NCBI GenBank assembly: GCA_945833885.1
Contig: CAMAFY010000020.1
Span: 1-46,072, forward strand
DNA: 46,072 nucleotides
Reading direction: 5' to 3'
Source: an uncultured Bacteroidales bacterium
Lineage (GTDB): Bacteria; Bacteroidota; Bacteroidia; Bacteroidales; Bacteroidaceae
Shown piece after piece: positions 33,442 through 41,722 of this stretch (the first letter of the stretch is position 1; each line of letters starts with the position of its first letter). The notes under the pieces were generated by a model. It was not told where the DNA came from, made no database searches, and saw nothing but the letters and a program-made list of their open reading frames with translations. A program made the position numbers and the translations under genes.

Positions 33442-35160
33442 TTATAATGAACGGAGAGTAATTCCATCGTTTTTGAATCCCACGACTATATCTTGTGGAA
33501 TGTGGAATCCCGTCTGTGGATGGCGGCCATTTGTGAGCCATGTTATTATGCGGCGTTTGGCATCACCAAGTACTATTCGCCACCATGGGTATATAGTTTT
33601 TACAACTTTACCATCCATCACGAGGTTTAGTTTTTTAATTCTCAGTTTTCTATAAAGTATGAAAAGGCCCAATGACCACTCGCCGTAATAGCCGATGATA
33701 CGGCGCTGACGACTATATCCATGTCCCTTGACGCGTTTTTCCAACTCAAATAGAACAGGGAATATGAAGTCGCAATATTCGTCATAGAGCTGTTTCTTTG
33801 CCACAAACATGCTGTAAGGTATAAATGTGTTGAAGTCGTACATATATTTCAGCAGAGCTTCCTTAGCATCTGGATGAATGCTCAAGACTGTGTCAATGAA
33901 GAGCCAATAGTCTTCTTGTGAGAGTGCAGTGGTAAGCCCTTTTGAAACTATATCATACTGTGTGGACTTGTAGTAGTCACAAACAAGCATGTCCTTTCCA
34001 CTTAATAGTTTTTCTATGGTCTGTTCATTAATGTCTGCATCAAAATAGCGACGATAGTGGCAAACACCCACATATTCTACATGTTTGATATTTTTCCAGC
34101 CCCAGTATATTGCAGTCCACTCGCTCCAACTTGCATTTCTACTGCTTATGCTTTTGCCTTTATTATCCTTAATATACCCCAGGTCCATGTCTGGGTGTAT
34201 GTCAGCTCCCACCTGTATGGCTTTAAAGACATCCCCGTTTCTTGTGTTTTTATCGGCTTTATGGGCACATACAAGAATTACCACCCCCCCCACTTGAATT
34301 TTTCTGATCAAACGTTTTAAAAGGCTTTTGGACCATTTGCGGCTATTTATCCATGTCAGTGTCTTTAAGGTAAATAAGAGATCGTAACGGTAGTATAGCT
34401 TAGGGTACAGAACGCGAGCCTGAGTATCGTAATGGTTGCGTTCGCCGATGAACAACAAATAGAGGCACATTCGTTCCCAAAAACTCTTGCCTCGGAAATC
34501 AAGATGTCCGACAAAATCCTCACGTATATCTTTCCGCGCATGGCTTGCAGCAGTATAGTCGCCATTTTCTATCAACACAGGTTCTGGCGATAAATACACC
34601 TTGGTCTTCTTATATATACGGAATAGACATTCAACATCTTCAAAGCGACGTATATTTTCATCGAACAGACAGGCAAGTGCCACGCGCTGCGAGACCATAA
34701 AATCGCCCGTGTGTGTGCCATAGTAGCCAAGGAAAAGTGCAGCGTAAGGATTCCTGAGAAATCCTTCCTTTAGCCCCAACGGAGCCTTACCTGTCTGTCC
34801 TTTTATTCGATGAACAGAAGTACAGCAGAACATCTCAATCTCTGGATGCTCCTCACTCAGCCTATGGAACACTCTCAACGCCCCTGGCAACAGTTCATCA
34901 TCTGCATCAAGGAAGACAATCCATTCTCCTTTTGCATGTTTTGTACCTGTATTCCGTGCTTTAGACGGTCCCCCATTCTCCTGCTCTATGAGTTTGATGC
35001 GTGAATCGTTGAAACTCCTTACGATATCTGCGCTATGGTCTGTAGAACCATCATTAACGACTATGACCTCAAAGTCATCGTAGTCCTGACTAAGCACACT
35101 TCGCAACGACCGCTCTATTATCGGCTCCTTATTATATAGAGGTATGATAACTGAAATCAT
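33442..35160 (-). CDS. Two-domain glycosyltransferase: GT2 fused to DUF4422
   Basis: The 572-residue protein joins a GT2 enzyme to a DUF4422 domain. Residues 1-285 have ISVIIPLYNKEPIIERSL, NDGSTD near 37, GPSKARNTG and the metal motif DADDE near 87. Residues about 294-572 form the DUF4422 part with VCAHKADK, WSEWTAIYWGWKN, VCHYRRYFD and a GFKNDGI end. The junction, residues 290-293, is encoded by a run of eight G. Loss or gain of one G would end the GT2 part within a few codons, leaving DUF4422 to be started separately. The two halves are therefore either a true fusion or two genes joined by slippage. Length is about the sum of two stand-alone proteins. Confidence 0.85.
   Translation of the reverse strand: MISVIIPLYNKEPIIERSLRSVLSQDYDDFEVIVVNDGSTDHSADIVRSFNDSRIKLIEQENGGPSKARNTGTKHAKGEWIVFLDADDELLPGALRVFHRLSEEHPEIEMFCCTSVHRIKGQTGKAPLGLKEGFLRNPYAALFLGYYGTHTGDFMVSQRVALACLFDENIRRFEDVECLFRIYKKTKVYLSPEPVLIENGDYTAASHARKDIREDFVGHLDFRGKSFWERMCLYLLFIGERNHYDTQARVLYPKLYYRYDLLFTLKTLTWINSRKWSKSLLKRLIRKIQVGGVVILVCAHKADKNTRNGDVFKAIQVGADIHPDMDLGYIKDNKGKSISSRNASWSEWTAIYWGWKNIKHVEYVGVCHYRRYFDADINEQTIEKLLSGKDMLVCDYYKSTQYDIVSKGLTTALSQEDYWLFIDTVLSIHPDAKEALLKYMYDFNTFIPYSMFVAKKQLYDEYCDFIFPVLFELEKRVKGHGYSRQRRIIGYYGEWSLGLFILYRKLRIKKLNLVMDGKVVKTIYPWWRIVLGDAKRRIITWLTNGRHPQTGFHIPQDIVVGFKNDGITLRSL
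34284..34291 (-). repeat. G8 homopolymer at the GT2/DUF4422 junction
   Basis: Eight C on the plus strand read as eight G in codons 290-293 of the fusion gene. With seven G the frame would read VGGW and stop; with nine it would read VGGGGNSCMCP and stop. It is the longest G/C run noticed in a coding region of this window and a candidate slipped-strand switch. Confidence 0.8.
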
Positions 35161-35163
35161 GGG

Positions 35164-35808
35164 TTATTGTTTGTTGAGGAATGTCACATAGTCAAAGTCG
35201 TCATAATATTTATGTCCCAAATACTGATTAGGACGGTAAACCATAATATTTCCGACTTCTTTCTCATTTTCAAATCCTCTGACTACGTAGCAGTTCGGAA
35301 TGTTATTCTTCTCATAATGCACTATAGCAGCTGTAGGGTATGGCAACTTTGAAAACGCAATCAAATCTTCGTCCGTACAACCATCTCTTTCGCTCATGAT
35401 GCATCGGATATCATTGAAATTAATCCTCTTGCAGCGTTTAGTCCACGTAGTTCTTGCCTCATCTTCAGAATGATAGTGTTGAAAATGTATGGTTATGTCT
35501 ATTAACTTTGCAATGGGATACCCCCTAAAACCTTCTAATTCTATGAATTGTAGCTCTTTGGATGTATATTTCCCTAAATTGCCACAAAAGCGTATAAAAT
35601 CTTTTGGCGTCATCCAGAGGTTAATGGTTGGACTATTGAACCTCAAATTTAAGTCATGTGCAATACAGCCACCAAGACAGTTGCTTGAAAGAATTGTCAC
35701 ATCAGGGTTGTTGAATCGAAATCTACGAAAAGGAAGCAATACACGTTTGCGGAAGAATGGATTCAGTTCATGCCACAATTTATTCTTAATTCTGTTTATA
35801 ATGTTCAT
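35164..35808 (-). CDS. DUF1919 polysaccharide-biosynthesis protein
   Basis: From the Met at 35808 the protein has 214 residues. It shows the DUF1919 pattern: VTILSSNCLGGCIAHDLNLRFNSPTINLWMTPKDFIRF, then a FIELEGFRGYPIAKL segment and RINFNDIRCIMSERDGCTDEDL, ending in a HKYYDDFDYVTFLN-like strand. Members are found in exopolysaccharide loci; the reaction is not known. An in-frame Met at 35877 would extend it by 23 residues into the upstream GT2 gene and looks less likely. It overlaps that gene by 23 bp and is 3 bp from the fusion gene, so it is part of the operon. Confidence 0.8.
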   Translation of the reverse strand: MNIINRIKNKLWHELNPFFRKRVLLPFRRFRFNNPDVTILSSNCLGGCIAHDLNLRFNSPTINLWMTPKDFIRFCGNLGKYTSKELQFIELEGFRGYPIAKLIDITIHFQHYHSEDEARTTWTKRCKRINFNDIRCIMSERDGCTDEDLIAFSKLPYPTAAIVHYEKNNIPNCYVVRGFENEKEVGNIMVYRPNQYLGHKYYDDFDYVTFLNKQ

Positions 35809-36847
35809 TATCTGTTTTGCTGTTATCTGATGTAAATGGACTATATTCTTGACCTTTGGGGGATGTGATAAGTCCAATGCTTCTTTTGAATTGTAACAGA
35901 AAAAGCCTTTGCAACAGGTTTATGCTTTTCTGTTTTATCACTCCTTTTGAAGTCATCGCTACGGCAAACACGATTTTCTCTACAAAGCTGCATGTGTGCA
36001 GGAACGACCGTAACAGTTTATTCCAAATTCCGCAATCAATGTCTTTTCTGTATTGGCTCAGTAAAAGCAGATGCAGAAAGATACATCGTTTCTGTGCACC
36101 CCGTTCAAAGGAATCTATATTTACCGTAAAATCACGAATCATTGTAGTAAATGCCTTTATTTCCCTTGCTATGTTCTTGCTCTTGGTTATGGAGCCTGGT
36201 GTCTCACGATAAAAATAAATTTTTTCTGGGCAGAACGCCATTCGCCTGACATGTTTGGCGAGGAAGAACGTCCAATAGTTGTCCTCATGTATTATGCCTT
36301 CCTTGAACCAAAGACGATTCTCTATGACAAACTGGCGACGGATAAGACGATTGGCAGCTGTCACAGGGATACGGTCGTAATCAAGCAAGGCACGTATTAT
36401 TTCATTGCGGTTATCAGAAAATTCAGGGAACGAATGCTTCCCAAATTGTTTCATAGAATGACCTTCGGTTAAGTATAATGCAGGTAACAAATCAACGCCA
36501 TCATACTTATCCGCAAGACTAATAAGAGTCTCGATTGCTGAAGGAATAAGATAGTCATCACTATCCAGGAAATAAAGATACTCGCCCCGGGCTGCTTTGA
36601 TACCTGTGTTACGTGCTACGGAAAGCCCCCCGTTCTTTTCGTGATGAATAAGGGTAAAGCATACAGGACCGGCATAAGCGGCAATGAACCGCTGCGCTAT
36701 GGATACGCTATTGTCCTTGCCGCAGTCATCGACAAGAATACATTCCAGTTCCTCAGCAATAGTCTGATCCGCAACAGACTGCAGGCATTCCTCGAGGTAT
36801 TCCTCGACATTATAGACAGGAACAATAATGGATACACGTGGTGTCAT
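35786..36847 (-). CDS. GT2-family glycosyltransferase
   Basis: A 353-residue GT-A enzyme with VSIIVPVYNVEEYLEECLQSV at 5-25, VDDCGKDNS near 40, GGLSVARNTGI near 73 and the metal motif LDSDDYL near 93-99. The remaining residues include HEDNYWTFFLAKH and YRETPGSITKS, typical of capsule GT2 enzymes of the WcaA/EpsJ type. It should add a sugar to the repeat unit. It overlaps both neighbours (4 bp with the TagB-like gene, 23 bp with DUF1919). Confidence 0.92.
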   Translation of the reverse strand: MTPRVSIIVPVYNVEEYLEECLQSVADQTIAEELECILVDDCGKDNSVSIAQRFIAAYAGPVCFTLIHHEKNGGLSVARNTGIKAARGEYLYFLDSDDYLIPSAIETLISLADKYDGVDLLPALYLTEGHSMKQFGKHSFPEFSDNRNEIIRALLDYDRIPVTAANRLIRRQFVIENRLWFKEGIIHEDNYWTFFLAKHVRRMAFCPEKIYFYRETPGSITKSKNIAREIKAFTTMIRDFTVNIDSFERGAQKRCIFLHLLLLSQYRKDIDCGIWNKLLRSFLHTCSFVEKIVFAVAMTSKGVIKQKSINLLQRLFLLQFKRSIGLITSPKGQEYSPFTSDNSKTDNEHYKQN

Positions 36848-38010
36848 TGCATTATGGATTCTAATCTGTCAACAAGTTTTTTTGCAGCAGTCCCATTGTC
36901 CAGACTGCCATAAAGGACATCAAACTCTTTGCAGGCTGCATGATATTTCTCTACATCAAAATTAAATACGGCCTCGTTGAGTTCATCATTGTCAAGACAA
37001 AATGGAAACGGAACTTTAAAGAACCAATCCTTCAGGCCACGCATCCTTTGGTAATCCTCCACATCATTCGTATAAAGGAAAACCGGACGGTGCATCAGAT
37101 TAAAGTCGAACATGGTACTGGAATAATCGCTGATAAGGATATCAGAAACCAACAACAAGTCCTGCATATCAGGATAGCGAGTTACATTTACAACACGACT
37201 GTCATATTTGAACTTCGGTTCTTTGAACCATATAAAGCAGGGGTGCAAACGAATCAAGAATATCCACTTATCATCTGTTTTTCGTTCAAGCGTATCAAGA
37301 AGTCTGTTTACGTCTATGTCATACGCCCCATCATTGCCATTGTCACGAAATGTCGGTGCATAAAGCGCTACCTTGACTTCGTCAGCAATCCCAAGATTAT
37401 TCTTTATTCGCTTTATATCTGCAGGAGTATAATTGAAAAAGATATCATTTCTGGGCAGACCTGTTTCTGCGATTTCACCTTCTGGATACCAATAATAATT
37501 GCGTACCTCTTTGGTAAAAAGTTTACTGCTTGAAAGCACAAGATCTGTGACCGATGAATGCCATTTACTACCCTCAATATACGAATCACCGATTTTACCT
37601 TCAGCCTGGGCTTCCACATACTTTGCCCCTATCTGTCCATGAGGTACATACACGAAGAACTGAGACTTCTTTTTCTTGAAATTATATCTGCTCTTTAGCG
37701 TGGTTATAATGACTTTTGCCGTGGCAAGTTCATAAACGAATTTGATACGTGAAAGAAGTGCAAGTCTGATTTGCCGAGGATACTGAGCAGGAACATTATG
37801 CTCTCTATTTACTCCCCACACCATATCATATTCCAGTCCACGCCGGATGATTTCTTCCACGATATATTTAGGGCTATCCCCATATCCATTTCCGAAATCA
37901 TGGAAAAAGAAAATCTTATTTTTCTTCACCGGAAGATAATAGAACAATTTGACACAAAGCATCATCGTCGGATGGTAGATGTTCCAATAGAATATGCTTT
38001 TAAGATTCAT
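36844..38010 (-). CDS. CDP-glycerol glycerophosphotransferase-family protein (TagB/TagF-like)
   Basis: The 388-residue protein has the Glyphos_transf layout: VPHGQIGAKYVE at 122-133, ETGLPRNDIFF at 182-192, YAPTFRD at 217-223, HPCF at 256-259 and SDYSSTMFD at 294-302. Family members transfer glycerol-phosphate, ribitol-phosphate or related units from CDP-activated donors at the membrane surface. This suggests a phospho-polyol or phosphodiester in the polymer. No CDP-glycerol or CDP-ribitol synthesis gene is in the window. It is coupled to the GT2 gene (ATGA overlap) and lies 12 bp after the acyltransferase gene. Confidence 0.88.
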   Translation of the reverse strand: MNLKSIFYWNIYHPTMMLCVKLFYYLPVKKNKIFFFHDFGNGYGDSPKYIVEEIIRRGLEYDMVWGVNREHNVPAQYPRQIRLALLSRIKFVYELATAKVIITTLKSRYNFKKKKSQFFVYVPHGQIGAKYVEAQAEGKIGDSYIEGSKWHSSVTDLVLSSSKLFTKEVRNYYWYPEGEIAETGLPRNDIFFNYTPADIKRIKNNLGIADEVKVALYAPTFRDNGNDGAYDIDVNRLLDTLERKTDDKWIFLIRLHPCFIWFKEPKFKYDSRVVNVTRYPDMQDLLLVSDILISDYSSTMFDFNLMHRPVFLYTNDVEDYQRMRGLKDWFFKVPFPFCLDNDELNEAVFNFDVEKYHAACKEFDVLYGSLDNGTAAKKLVDRLESIMQ

Positions 38011-38022
38011 TTTTCATCTTGT

Positions 38023-39039
38023 TTAAAATTTGCCAATTATTGCCCTTATCCATTTCTTGTCTATTAGCCAATAAAATAATGTGAGAACTGCCAATGACAG
38101 GATAATTGTCAGGACGAAACATGCAACAGACAAGAATGCACTTTTGGGTGCAATGATGTAAACCAATGTATTTGCTACTATGGTCAGTGTGACGTAGTTA
38201 AAAGCATATATGACCAACGATCCTTTACCCATATACTCGAGCAGGTTACATTGCGCTATTCTTTTTGATACAGCCCATGTTGTCAGCGAACCGAGTATGG
38301 AGAGGAGTATAAACAAAGGAGATGTTGACAGAGTTACAGTTATCTCTCTTGTAACAGTCGGCACTGTAATCTTCATATATGATATGACAATCACTATAAG
38401 GATGAAGGAAACTGCTATAGGAATTATGTGCGAGAGTAACCTATTTTCATGCTTTTTCAGTTGCTGTCCTGCAAAGAGGAAGAATGTTAATATAAGTGAG
38501 TGCTGATAGTAGAAAAAATTGTGGTCTGAGGTTATATTGTAGAGACACAAGCCTGCAAAAAGCATCATAACGCATATACTAAGTTTGTAAATGTCGTTTG
38601 GGATTTTTGCTATACCCCAGAATAATATTTTCGACAAGAATAGCGATGATAGAAACCAATAAAAACCTCCAGTGCGCAAAAATGTCCTTATGCCTGGATT
38701 AAACCAGTGAGAGAGAGACATCCATAATGAATCACCATAAAAATAAGCATTGATGCATGATAGAAAGTGGTTTATGCAGTAGAGTGTGAAACAAGGAATC
38801 ATGATGCCTTTGAAATTCTGCCACAGAAACAGATGGAATGGCTTCGTGAAGTTGGAGCAATAGCCTGTCGCAATAAACCATGCCGGCATAAAAAAGGCAA
38901 TGATGAAATTGTTTATCCAAAAGGTATCCATGTATGGATTTCCGAATTTCGAACACACCAAAGGCGCATGATGTAAAATGACAAGGATAATTAGCTCTCC
39001 CTTGAAAACATCTATAAAACTCAACCTCTGTTTTACCAT
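38023..39039 (-). CDS. Acyltransferase-3 family membrane O-acyltransferase
   Basis: The 338-residue protein has about ten membrane segments and the family start RLSFIDVFKGELIILVILHHAPL at residues 4-26, with FIIAFFMPAWFIATGY near 46-61. It resembles OafA/WecH and fucose-4-O-acetylase relatives, which acetylate surface sugars. It sits 52 bp after the flavoprotein gene and 12 bp before the TagB-like gene. With the other one at 23554-24594 and three hexapeptide enzymes, the polymer is probably heavily O-acetylated. Confidence 0.9.
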   Translation of the reverse strand: MVKQRLSFIDVFKGELIILVILHHAPLVCSKFGNPYMDTFWINNFIIAFFMPAWFIATGYCSNFTKPFHLFLWQNFKGIMIPCFTLYCINHFLSCINAYFYGDSLWMSLSHWFNPGIRTFLRTGGFYWFLSSLFLSKILFWGIAKIPNDIYKLSICVMMLFAGLCLYNITSDHNFFYYQHSLILTFFLFAGQQLKKHENRLLSHIIPIAVSFILIVIVISYMKITVPTVTREITVTLSTSPLFILLSILGSLTTWAVSKRIAQCNLLEYMGKGSLVIYAFNYVTLTIVANTLVYIIAPKSAFLSVACFVLTIILSLAVLTLFYWLIDKKWIRAIIGKF

Positions 39040-39091
39040 AAAATGCTAAATTATATATTTTTCCACTATTTTCCTGTCAACACGTTGCCTT

Positions 39092-40372
39092 TTACTCATC
39101 AACTACTCTCATTCCAGACAACAGACTTTGATCACTCCACAAATAGTCCCATTCACCAAAACGACCTATGGTTTCTATGCCTACAGACTGCAAATAGTCT
39201 CGGACCATTGCTCTGGAATCATAGATCTTTTTATCGAAAACGACATTGGCATAAGGTTCAAAGCCCAGATGTGTAAACAGAATGTCATTCCTGTCAATGA
39301 TTTTCAGTTCTACCAGTTTTCCAACTGTCCTGTCCAAAAGTTCCTGTTCTGTATACTCATCTTTCTCACAATAGACTTCCATCTGCAGTGACGAACATCC
39401 CTCAGGCGCATTTTTCGATGACTTTAGCGATGGAGAATAGACACGCGCGGCAAGGATTTCTTCATCATAGATATACCACCATAAATATGGAGGTATGTTT
39501 TTCGTCTTCAGTGCGACAGAAATATGGTAACCCGAAGTGGCTTTCAATTTTAGAGCGGCTTCCTTTACACCATCCGGCATCTCATTCATCAGAGATGGAT
39601 ATAGATTAAGGGGAAGTGTGGATATGAGACGCCCGTAAGAATATACCATACCATCGGAGGTTTCTACCGTCTTCGATACCATATCTATTCTAATTACATG
39701 TTTTTTCAGACGGATATCTGCACCTTTCGTCAACAGACTGAAAAAATGACGAAACCCATCAGTTTCAGGGTAACGCATTTCTTTGGCATAATAGGTTACA
39801 GGTGTTTCTGCACTCTCGGAACCCCGTATCACCTCCTCCACTGAAGGCTGATAGATTCTCTGCCCTACCCACCGCGTTTCCAATTCTTTGGCTTCACACA
39901 TCCAATACTTCCTGGTATAGACCATCGGAAAGTGCTCTGCAAAATAGTCACCAAACTGCAAGCGCAACCATTGCTCATAATTCTCAACAGCCTCAATTTC
40001 GGTAATTTGTGGCCGTGAGAGGAAGTCTGCGATAATCCGCTTCTTCTCATCAGCATCCAATGGATAAAGATTGTTTTGAGCCGGATGCTTAATCCATTTT
40101 CCGTGGTACAGATTAAATGGATTGGGAATGTGAGTAATTACTTTTCCAGCAGAGGCATTGAAAATTTTAAGAACACGCTCATCCCTTGCGAAAGACAAAT
40201 GGACAAAACGGTCAAAGGTAAATCCATCTATCGTGAAACTTCCACATAGTCCACCGTATGTATCGTCCTTCTCCAATATGACGGGAGATTCCCCCCTACT
40301 TCTTAAAGCATAAGCAGCACCAAGTCCGGAAATTCCTGCGCCAAGAATAAGTATCCCACTATTATTGTCCAT
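39092..40372 (-). CDS. FAD-dependent amine-oxidase/protoporphyrinogen-oxidase-like flavoprotein
   Basis: The 426-residue protein begins with an FAD dinucleotide-binding motif, ILILGAGISGLGAAYALRSRG, and GGLCGSFTIDGFTFD, as in NAD(P)-binding-8/amine-oxidase flavoproteins. RLISTLPLNLYPSL near 250 and the C-terminal IGRFGEWDYLW segment also fit. It is distinct from the Glf at 12104. It overlaps the SDR gene by 11 bp, so it should act in the same sugar pathway. A role as a pyranose-furanose mutase or other redox step on the CDP-6-deoxyhexose is possible by analogy with Glf and Fcf2 but is not proved. Confidence 0.82.
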   Translation of the reverse strand: MDNNSGILILGAGISGLGAAYALRSRGESPVILEKDDTYGGLCGSFTIDGFTFDRFVHLSFARDERVLKIFNASAGKVITHIPNPFNLYHGKWIKHPAQNNLYPLDADEKKRIIADFLSRPQITEIEAVENYEQWLRLQFGDYFAEHFPMVYTRKYWMCEAKELETRWVGQRIYQPSVEEVIRGSESAETPVTYYAKEMRYPETDGFRHFFSLLTKGADIRLKKHVIRIDMVSKTVETSDGMVYSYGRLISTLPLNLYPSLMNEMPDGVKEAALKLKATSGYHISVALKTKNIPPYLWWYIYDEEILAARVYSPSLKSSKNAPEGCSSLQMEVYCEKDEYTEQELLDRTVGKLVELKIIDRNDILFTHLGFEPYANVVFDKKIYDSRAMVRDYLQSVGIETIGRFGEWDYLWSDQSLLSGMRVVDE

Positions 40373-41273
40373 CTGTCCTTTTTATCCAATCTATGGTTTT
40401 TCTTATACCATCGTCAAACGGTGTACTAACATAGTCTCCGATATCACGGTGCAAGGATGTTGTGTCAAACATTGAAAAATCGTACCTGATACCATCATAG
40501 TCACGAAAACCAATCTTTATAAGTTCCGGACTACCAACCAACTGACCTATATGATTCAAATACTCATGAAGGAATCTTGGACTACCAGAACCTATAAAAT
40601 ACATATCTTGCATAGCGTTGCCAGATACGCCAAGCCTATAAGCAGCCTCTATCAAATCATCAATATAAATAAAGTCATACGGTTGTTGCGCCGGACCGAA
40701 TGTTGCATCTTTACCTTTTAAAATGTTTTCTAAAGTATAACTGACAAGATTTCCCGTCCTGTTTCCGATACCATAGATATTGGAGAACTGCATCCACACA
40801 CACGACACTCCGATATGTTTGCAATAGGTCTCCAGCATCAAATGGCAAGCATGTTTTGCCGTACCATACATCATTCCCCCATTTACACTATCCAAATGAG
40901 GCAAACTATATACCACATTTTCCGCAACGGTTCCGGCACACAACATCTTTGAGATGTTCAGTTGTCTGCAAATATCTGCACACGCCATCGCCATCTGAAT
41001 GTTGTCCAACTGTATCATCGGATTTTCCTTCTCTTTCCCATTGATACCCCTCCATGCAAAATGATAGCAGGCATCATAGACTCCTGGAGGCAGGAGATGG
41101 CTTAAAGAAGCGTCCACCGAAGACTCTATGATTGTAAGTTGGGAGGAAGGACGTAAGTTTGTGGTTCTGAAGTCCACATCAACCGCCACCACTTCAATGC
41201 CATTGGCAATAAATTTCTTGACGAGACTGCTTCCGATAAATCCATTGGCACCAGTTATCAGCACCTTTTTCAT
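40362..41273 (-). CDS. NAD-dependent epimerase/dehydratase family sugar reductase (SDR)
   Basis: The 303-residue extended SDR has the NAD(P) motif GANGFIG at 8-14 and the catalytic Y136-x3-K140 in MMYGTAKH. By position, after CDP-glucose 4,6-dehydratase and a RmlC-like epimerase, it is the probable 4-ketoreductase that finishes a CDP-6-deoxyhexose. It resembles RfbJ/CDP-abequose or CDP-tyvelose type enzymes in context. It overlaps the epimerase gene by 4 bp (ATGA) and the flavoprotein gene by 11 bp. The stereochemistry of the product cannot be predicted. Confidence 0.85.
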   Translation of the reverse strand: MKKVLITGANGFIGSSLVKKFIANGIEVVAVDVDFRTTNLRPSSQLTIIESSVDASLSHLLPPGVYDACYHFAWRGINGKEKENPMIQLDNIQMAMACADICRQLNISKMLCAGTVAENVVYSLPHLDSVNGGMMYGTAKHACHLMLETYCKHIGVSCVWMQFSNIYGIGNRTGNLVSYTLENILKGKDATFGPAQQPYDFIYIDDLIEAAYRLGVSGNAMQDMYFIGSGSPRFLHEYLNHIGQLVGSPELIKIGFRDYDGIRYDFSMFDTTSLHRDIGDYVSTPFDDGIRKTIDWIKRTDGQ

Positions 41274-41722
41274 ACTCTGAAATCGTATTGTATGTCCTCT
41301 ATATCCTTTCTGTCACATTCATCTGCATCATGCACCTCTGGTATCAAGTCTATCAACATAGACGTTCTTTCCGGATCTCCTCCTGCAAATGCCATCCAAA
41401 GTCCGGGAGCAATGGTCAAACGTTGGTAATTGCTATCCGGAGAAAGTACAACTTCACAAAACTGGCCTTTTGTTGGACTGTCCTCCCGATCATCGTAAAT
41501 CACGAACTTTACAACGCCAACAATGACGACCAAATTCAGGACATAGCGGTTATGACGTTTCCAACCTTTTACCTCGTGCGGATGTATTTGGGTAAAATAA
41601 GCCTCTCCGAAACCGGCAAAGCCATCATCAGTGCACTTAAATGCATGCCACAAATCACCCTTAGGAACGGTTATTTGTTTTAAGGGATGAAGAGAAACGC
41701 CCTCTATATTTACAGTGCCCAT
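41270..41722 (-). CDS. RmlC-like sugar 3,5- or 3-epimerase
   Basis: The 150-residue cupin is shorter than classical RmlC (about 185) but has the key strands: GDLWHAFKCTD, FTQIHPHEVKGWKRHNR with the likely catalytic His, and LTIAPGLWMAFAG. It would epimerise the CDP-4-keto-6-deoxyglucose made by RfbG at C3 and/or C5, and then pass it to the SDR. It overlaps the rfbG end by 13 bp and the SDR start by 4 bp. In ascarylose pathways a similar epimerase (AscE) acts after 3-deoxygenation; here no 3-dehydrase is present. Confidence 0.85.
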   Translation of the reverse strand: MGTVNIEGVSLHPLKQITVPKGDLWHAFKCTDDGFAGFGEAYFTQIHPHEVKGWKRHNRYVLNLVVIVGVVKFVIYDDREDSPTKGQFCEVVLSPDSNYQRLTIAPGLWMAFAGGDPERTSMLIDLIPEVHDADECDRKDIEDIQYDFRV

